Positions 59,280 to 64,000 of a stretch of 64,000 bases of DNA are shown here, one piece after another. The DNA is taken from contig JAHDVK010000007.1 in the NCBI GenBank assembly GCA_023384675.1, positions 62,001-126,000 on the forward strand, in the 5' to 3' direction. A model generated the notes under the pieces. The model worked only from the letters and a program-made list of their open reading frames with translations. It was not told where the DNA came from and ran no database searches. Each line of letters opens with the position of its first letter. Within the stretch, counting starts at the first letter, position 1. Both the position numbers and the translations under genes were made by a program. The DNA comes from Bryobacteraceae bacterium (lineage in GTDB: Bacteria > Acidobacteriota > Terriglobia > Bryobacterales > Bryobacteraceae).

Positions 59280-60074
59280 ATGTTTCCGAAGATCATTACC
59301 ATCGGCGATTTCTACCTGCCCGCCTACGGCGTCTTCGTGGCGCTCGGATTTCTGACAGGCCTGTGGGTGGCTGGACGCCTGGCGCGCCGGCAGGGCCTGA
59401 ACGCCGAAAAGGTCTCGGATCTGGCGATTTACTGCGCTTTGGCGGGTCTCGCAGGGGCGAAATTGCTGATGTTTGCCCTGAACGCGGACTATTATTGGCG
59501 GCATCCGGGCGCGCTGTTCTCGTTCGACACCTTGCTTTCGGCCGGGGTCTATCATGGCGGGTTTCTGGCGGCGCTGGCCTTTGCCTGGTTTTATGTGCGC
59601 CGCACGGGCCTGCCCTGGTTGAAGACGGCGGACACGCTCGCGCCGGCCGTGGCGCTTGGCCACGCCATTGGCCGCCTGGGGTGTTTCGCCGCCGGATGCT
59701 GCTGGGGCGCGGTTTGCCAGAGGCCCTGGGCGGTGACCTTTACCAGTCCGGATGCCCATCAACTCACGGGTGTTCCGCTGAATGTTCCGCTGCATCCCAC
59801 ACAGCTCTATGAGGCCGGGCTGACCGCGCTGGTGGCGGTGGCTGTTCTGTATGCCATCGCCCGGCCCCATCCGCCGGGCCGGGTGCTGGGCCTCTATCTT
59901 GTCCTGTATTCGGCGGCACGGATTGTCGTGGAATTTTTCCGCGAACACGACCAGGCGCCTCCGATCGGGGGTCCGCTGACGTGGACGCAATGGATCGCGG
60001 CGGGACTCGGGGTGGCGGGAATCTGGCTTCTGGCGCGGGCTCGACGGCGCGGTGATGTGAGGCGAATTCCTTAG
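59280..60074 (+). CDS. lgt: prolipoprotein diacylglyceryl transferase-like (Lgt)
   Basis: Inner-membrane enzyme that attaches diacylglyceryl to the lipobox Cys. 264 residues with about seven segments. Motifs: LPAYGVFVALGFLTGLWVA (tyrosine), GVYHGGFLAAL near 90 (His-Gly-Gly), GRLGCFAAGCCWG near 140 and HPTQLYEAG near 172. The signature GRxGNFxNGE is changed to GRLGCFAAGCCWG, lacking the conserved Asn and Glu. The substituted form occurs in many Lgt-like proteins, so a second, canonical Lgt may exist elsewhere. Confidence 0.85.
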   Translation: MFPKIITIGDFYLPAYGVFVALGFLTGLWVAGRLARRQGLNAEKVSDLAIYCALAGLAGAKLLMFALNADYYWRHPGALFSFDTLLSAGVYHGGFLAALAFAWFYVRRTGLPWLKTADTLAPAVALGHAIGRLGCFAAGCCWGAVCQRPWAVTFTSPDAHQLTGVPLNVPLHPTQLYEAGLTALVAVAVLYAIARPHPPGRVLGLYLVLYSAARIVVEFFREHDQAPPIGGPLTWTQWIAAGLGVAGIWLLARARRRGDVRRIP

Positions 60075-60177
60075 CTGTTTCAGGCATTTCACTTACTTGG
60101 CCCGATCCGGCCGTCCGCCGACAATCCCGTTAGCCATCTAAGGTTTAAGCCCAATCGCACTTTTACCCGGCCAACCC

Positions 60178-60183
60178 TACACT
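60178..60183 (+). promoter_or_regulatory. -10 element of the TadE operon
   Basis: TACACT is followed by six bases and GTG 60190. No Shine-Dalgarno precedes that GTG, which supports it as a leaderless start over ATG 60208. Confidence 0.45.
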
Positions 60184-60189
60184 TTAGTT

Positions 60190-60708
60190 GTGAGAGGGTC
60201 CCTTGTGATGCCGCTTTCTGTATGTTCACCCCGCCGGGCGCGCCAGCGCGGTAACGCGATTCTCGAATCCGCGCTGATATTTCTGCCGCTGATGGCGATC
60301 TTCTGCGCGATTATCGATTTCAGCCTTGCGATCTTCGTCAAATCGACGCTGCAACATGCGGTGCGCGAGGGCGTGCGCTACGCTGTCACCTTCCAAACGC
60401 AGGAAGGCTTTTGCCACGACGATTCGATCAAGAACGTGGTGGTCCGGAACTCGATGGGTTTTCTGTCCAGCGAAGAGGCCCAGGAAAAGATCCACATCCG
60501 CTACTATTTGCCTGACACGCTGAGCCCCTCGGGCGAGAACAACCCCGGCAATATTATCGAGGTCTCGGTGGAGGATTTCACCTGGGGCTGGATTGCGCCC
60601 ATCTGGCGCAGCAACACGCCGATGAGCATGCTGATCCGCTCGAGCGACCGGATGGAGGGCCTGCCCGGAGGCGTTTCGCCGCCCTGCCGGGCGGGAACGC
60701 CGGCATAG
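60190..60708 (+). CDS. TadE-like pseudopilin family protein
   Basis: A 172-residue protein with a basic head (SPRRARQRGNAILES) and one hydrophobic segment LIFLPLMAIFCAIIDFSLAIF, the TadE signature region; processing by a prepilin peptidase before or in this head is typical. KSTLQHAVREGVRYAV follows. The periplasmic part is short. Function: minor component of a Tad-type (Flp) pilus or an adhesive envelope structure. GTG 60190 is chosen on the -10; ATG 60208 is the alternative. Confidence 0.85.
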   Translation: MRGSLVMPLSVCSPRRARQRGNAILESALIFLPLMAIFCAIIDFSLAIFVKSTLQHAVREGVRYAVTFQTQEGFCHDDSIKNVVVRNSMGFLSSEEAQEKIHIRYYLPDTLSPSGENNPGNIIEVSVEDFTWGWIAPIWRSNTPMSMLIRSSDRMEGLPGGVSPPCRAGTPA

Positions 60709-60720
60709 AGGATAAATGAC

Positions 60721-61362
60721 ATGGAATTAAGCACAAAGCGACAAATGGTGGCTGGGGGCCGCCGCCGCTGGAGCCGCGGCAACGCCATCCTGGAATTCGC
60801 GGTGGTGGCGCTGTTTATCATGCCGCTGTTGCTCGGCACCTTTACCCTCGGCATGAATCTGAACCAGAGCGTGCGCGTGACGCAAGTGGTGCGCGACGCG
60901 GGCCATATGTATGCCCGCTGGGTGGATTTCACGCTGCCGTCGAATCAGGATCTTCTCGTTCGTCTGGCGATCGGCCTGCGGATGACAAGAACCGGCGGCG
61001 ATGGGGTGATTCTGCTTAGTAAAATTACCTATATCGACGACTACGACTGCACGGCGAGCGGCGTGCCGTTGGGCGAATGCACGAACCGGGGCACCTACGT
61101 GATCACCAACCGGGTGGTGGTGGGTAATCCTTCGCTTCGGGCCAGTGCGTTCGGGACGCCGAATTCGAACAGTCTCGATGAGCGTGGCAACGCCTACGAC
61201 ATTCACCGGGACGCTTCGCTCAGGGCGGACAACTTCGGCAGTCTGCTGACACTTTCCTCCGGCCAGTTCGCTTTTGTCGCCGAGGGGCATTTCAAGGGCG
61301 CGGGCATCAGCCTGACGTCACCGCAAGTGGGCAACGATGTGTATGCCCGGGCTATTTACTAG
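60721..61362 (+). CDS. second TadE-like protein
   Basis: A 213-residue homologue of the preceding protein: WSRGNAILEFAVVALFIMPLL is its signature head and segment, then LNQSVRVTQVVRDAGHMYAR and a larger beta-rich periplasmic domain of about 150 residues. It follows 12 bases after the first TadE gene. Confidence 0.87.
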   Translation: MELSTKRQMVAGGRRRWSRGNAILEFAVVALFIMPLLLGTFTLGMNLNQSVRVTQVVRDAGHMYARWVDFTLPSNQDLLVRLAIGLRMTRTGGDGVILLSKITYIDDYDCTASGVPLGECTNRGTYVITNRVVVGNPSLRASAFGTPNSNSLDERGNAYDIHRDASLRADNFGSLLTLSSGQFAFVAEGHFKGAGISLTSPQVGNDVYARAIY

Positions 61363-61387
61363 GGGGAAGGATTTCGGAGGACAAGTC

Positions 61388-63025
61388 ATGCCGCACCAGA
61401 ATTCGCGGAGGATTTTAAGCCGCAAGGAGCGGGGAATCGCCATCCTGATGACGGCGGTGTTGCTGTTCGCCTTGGTCCCGGTGGCGGGGCTGGCGATCGA
61501 CGCAGTGGTGCTTTACGCTCTCAAGGCGAAGCTGGCCACGGCCGCCGACGCCGCGGCGATCGCGGCGGCGCGTTCTCTAAACGTCGGCATCACGCTGGCC
61601 GAGCAGGAAGAAGCTGCCCGGCAGCGGGCCATCGACTTCTTCCGGGCCAATTTTCCCAACAACGCCTGGAATACCAGGAATCATTCGGTGACCGCCGGCG
61701 TGGCGGAGACCGCCTTCCGGACGCGCACGGTCACCGTGAATGCGGCGGTGGACGCGCCGCAATACTTCATGCGCTGGCTGGGATTCAGCACGACGAGGAT
61801 CGCCGCCATGGGCCGCGCCTCGCGCCGCGACGTGAATCTGATCATGGTGCTGGACCGCTCCGGCTCGATGGGCAGCGCCGGGACGTCCACTTCGCCTTGC
61901 GCGGTGATGAAGCAGGCTGCCGTCAACTTCACGAATATGTTCGCCGAAGGGCGCGACCGGCTGGGCTTTATCGCCTACGGCTCCGGCACCGTGGTGGGTT
62001 TCGCGCCGTCGATGAATTTTAAGAGCGGGGGCAGCGCCTCGATGACATCGCGGTTGACGTCGATGGCCTGCGCCGGCGGCACTTCGACGGCCATGGCACT
62101 CTGGGAGGGCTACCAGATGATTCAAGCCATCGACGAGCCTGGCGCGCTGAACCTCATTGTTCACTTCACCGACGGCTGGCCGAACGCGATCTCGGCCGAT
62201 CTGCCGTATCGCAGGGTGACCGATTCGCGTTATGGCGGCGTGAGGCGAGACACCTCAACGACCCGCCACATCAACACACGCATGGACTTCACCCACAGCA
62301 GCACATCCACCACATACTCGATGCCGCCGAGCCCGTGCCGCGTTGGCAGCACAAGTTCACCCCCGTACCACTACTACAACATGCGGTGCGCCAACTCGAC
62401 GTGCAGCAGCAAAACCGACTACAGCGGCCCGGGCTGGAACCCGAACTGGGATCCCGGCACCCGCAGAGGCGTCGTGACGCAGGCGGCCGGCGATACGGAT
62501 ACGCTCAACACAGGATCGACCGTCGGTCCCATCGAATTGACCTACTCCTCACTGAGCGATACGGCGAACAAAGTCATCGGCGGACTCGACGACTGCGCCG
62601 CGAATACAGTCGGCAACTGGGCCAGCATGCGGCGGGATGTGGCGTATCTGCCCGACCAGGACATCTACGGCAATTCCACCCGCGGGTATATGAACTTCAC
62701 CGGTGTCATGTTATTCGGCTCTGGACACCCGCACGTAGGCCGCATCCGCGTGGATGTGCCTCGCTCCCTCACCCGGGCAGGGATGAACGCGACCGACAAC
62801 GCGGCGCAGCGGATCCGCGACGACGTGACTCTGAGCCCTGTGATCTACGTGATCGGCCTTGGCGATGTGAACCACGAAGTGAACCGGCGCCAGTCGAACG
62901 ATCCCACCAGCCCGATTTACGACCCGAACCGGCCGGATGGGCTGTACGTTTATGCGGAAACCACAACGCAACTCAACTCTGCGTTTGTCCGGGTGGCTTC
63001 GGAAATCCTTCGACTCGCCTACTGA
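61388..63025 (+). CDS. TadG-like protein with von Willebrand factor A domain
   Basis: A 545-residue membrane-anchored protein. The TadG head is SRKERGIAILMTAVLLFALV with a membrane segment to about residue 50, and KLATAADAAAIAAARSLNVG. The vWA domain begins near 150 with the MIDAS motif LIMVLDRSGSMGS, continues as HFTDGWP and is split by a Ser/Thr/Tyr-rich insert near 310-370 (SSTTYSMPPSPCRV, KTDYSGPGWNPNW). It ends VYAETTTQLNSAFVRVASEI. It likely works with the two TadE proteins at the cell surface. GGAGG is ten bases before the ATG. Confidence 0.9.
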   Translation: MPHQNSRRILSRKERGIAILMTAVLLFALVPVAGLAIDAVVLYALKAKLATAADAAAIAAARSLNVGITLAEQEEAARQRAIDFFRANFPNNAWNTRNHSVTAGVAETAFRTRTVTVNAAVDAPQYFMRWLGFSTTRIAAMGRASRRDVNLIMVLDRSGSMGSAGTSTSPCAVMKQAAVNFTNMFAEGRDRLGFIAYGSGTVVGFAPSMNFKSGGSASMTSRLTSMACAGGTSTAMALWEGYQMIQAIDEPGALNLIVHFTDGWPNAISADLPYRRVTDSRYGGVRRDTSTTRHINTRMDFTHSSTSTTYSMPPSPCRVGSTSSPPYHYYNMRCANSTCSSKTDYSGPGWNPNWDPGTRRGVVTQAAGDTDTLNTGSTVGPIELTYSSLSDTANKVIGGLDDCAANTVGNWASMRRDVAYLPDQDIYGNSTRGYMNFTGVMLFGSGHPHVGRIRVDVPRSLTRAGMNATDNAAQRIRDDVTLSPVIYVIGLGDVNHEVNRRQSNDPTSPIYDPNRPDGLYVYAETTTQLNSAFVRVASEILRLAY

Positions 63026-63030
63026 TGGGG

Positions 63031-64000
63031 CTACCGCAGGCGCACCGCGCGGCCGGTACGAATGGACTGCTTCGCCGCGTCGAGGATCTCCACTACCTCC
63101 GCGTTCAACTCCAGGGAGGTCAGCGGCGAGGCTTCCTGGCCCGTTTCGATCTGCTTGATCATGGCGGCGATTGGTTCCTCATGGCCCGCGGGCAGAGGAT
63201 CGAGTTTCAGCAGTTCCGGTTCGCCCCGGCCCTTGCGGAACTCTACTTGGGCGCGCGTCATGTAGAGGCTGCCCTCGCGGCCAAACACTTCCAGATCCTG
63301 AAAGCCGCGCGGCAGGTCCCAACTGCCTTCCAGGATGGCCACGCCGCGCCGGTAATTTAGCATGATCACCGAATTGTCCTCGACCTTGGGGAATTCGTCC
63401 GGGCGCAGTTGGTTGGCGTGGGCGAAGACCGATTCCGGCCGTCCGAGATACCAAAGCGACCAGAGCGCGTTGTAGCATCCGAAATCCACCAGCGCTCCCG
63501 CGCCGTTCTTCACCGGGTCCGTCAGCCACTCGAAGAAGTACTTATTCAGGCCGGTGGGCCCGCCGGGTCCGCCGTGGCCTACGATGCCGCGCACGCGGAA
63601 CACCTCGCCGAGCGCGCCGGATTCCGCCAGCCGCTTTGCCGCGTAATTTGAGGGCCACCAGGCCATCTGATAATTCGTAAGTATCTGGATGCTGTGCTTG
63701 CGGGCGAGGTTGCGAATGGCAAGCGAGTCCTTATAAGTTGAAGCCAGAGGCTTCTCGAACATGACGTGGATCTTGCGAGGCGCGCAGTACTCGGCGATCT
63801 CGAGGTGGCGGTTGTTTTCGACGAAGGCCCAGACGATCAGCGGCTTCTTTTCGTCCAGCATCTTGCGCCAGTCGGCGTGAATCAGGTCTTCGCTTACGCC
63901 GCGGCGTTTGGCTTCGGCGATCAGATCGGGAATTGTTTCGGCCACGCCCACCAGGCGGGCTGGTTTATTGGATGCCATCTTGCTCAGATGGCCCCAAACG
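63031..64000 (-). CDS. Gfo/Idh/MocA-family oxidoreductase (5' end cut by window)
   Basis: NAD(P)-dependent sugar or inositol dehydrogenase-like protein. The C-terminal part with KPLIVWAFVENNRHLEIAEY, the active-site motif MFEKPLASTYKD near 75, and ALVDFGCYNALWSLWYLG near 168 are clear. The frame is open to the window edge and reads GHLSKMASNKPARLVGVAET across the ATG at 63978. That segment is an ordinary part of a Rossmann fold, so the true start lies beyond 64000 and the Gly-rich NAD motif is not in the window. The substrate is unknown. Confidence 0.88.
   Translation of the reverse strand, partial: VWGHLSKMASNKPARLVGVAETIPDLIAEAKRRGVSEDLIHADWRKMLDEKKPLIVWAFVENNRHLEIAEYCAPRKIHVMFEKPLASTYKDSLAIRNLARKHSIQILTNYQMAWWPSNYAAKRLAESGALGEVFRVRGIVGHGGPGGPTGLNKYFFEWLTDPVKNGAGALVDFGCYNALWSLWYLGRPESVFAHANQLRPDEFPKVEDNSVIMLNYRRGVAILEGSWDLPRGFQDLEVFGREGSLYMTRAQVEFRKGRGEPELLKLDPLPAGHEEPIAAMIKQIETGQEASPLTSLELNAEVVEILDAAKQSIRTGRAVRLR

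Overview
The window is high-GC chromosomal DNA, most probably from an acidobacterium of the Solibacter/Bryobacter kind. The evidence is a 1222-residue TonB-dependent receptor with an N-terminal carboxypeptidase-regulatory-like domain, hopanoid gene hpnH, several secreted carbohydrate-related proteins, PEGA/TPR and Nidogen/IPT proteins, dispersed GGCTTCAGCC palindromes, and housekeeping genes of Gram-negative type. This assignment is inference; no rRNA gene or other taxonomic marker is present. I saw no tRNA, rRNA, CRISPR, prophage or intact insertion sequence.

Layout. 0-10 kb: glycogen branching enzyme and an adenosine-deaminase-family gene read from one shared divergent -10 element, a FucP-type sugar porter, a CPA1 antiporter, an NRAMP-related porter lacking the metal-binding motifs, a candidate small RNA, and an FkbM methyltransferase/flavoprotein pair. 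10-19 kb: NAD isocitrate dehydrogenase, purH, an EF-G paralogue, a C4 zinc-ribbon protein, murJ and an M20 peptidase. 19-28 kb: sulfatase, transglutaminase-type membrane protein with a lipoprotein, a phosphoglucose-isomerase-like protein coupled to a DUF1349 protein, then rph-rdgB-rsmE. 28-38 kb is accessory: miaE, a secreted GH115-C-like protein whose 3' end is duplicated around a hicBA toxin-antitoxin module, secreted glycosidase, acyltransferase, hpnH, a mazEF-like pair, and a WG-repeat lipoprotein. 38-43 kb: recR-ybaB-dnaX-ffs, then a beta-carbonic anhydrase coupled to a SulP bicarbonate-type transporter. 43-54.5 kb: TonB-dependent receptor, HAD phosphatase, a caspase/PEGA/TPR protein divergent from a three-gene secreted-protein operon (Ig-like, propeller-like, Nidogen/IPT). 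54.6-60 kb: tightly overlapping cytochrome-oxidase assembly genes (CtaA-like, CtaB, ABC transporter, Sco, DUF420) followed by a methyltransferase and lgt. 60-63 kb: two TadE-like proteins and a TadG/vWA protein. The window ends inside a Gfo/Idh/MocA oxidoreductase.

Two global signals stand out. First, many transcription units have a TANNNT -10 hexamer placed 6-9 bases before the start codon and no Shine-Dalgarno, so leaderless mRNAs appear common; this also fixes several start codons. Second, the G/C asymmetry of the + strand changes from C-rich to G-rich near 37-38.3 kb, independently of gene direction and beside recR-ybaB-dnaX-ffs, which suggests the window lies near a replication origin.
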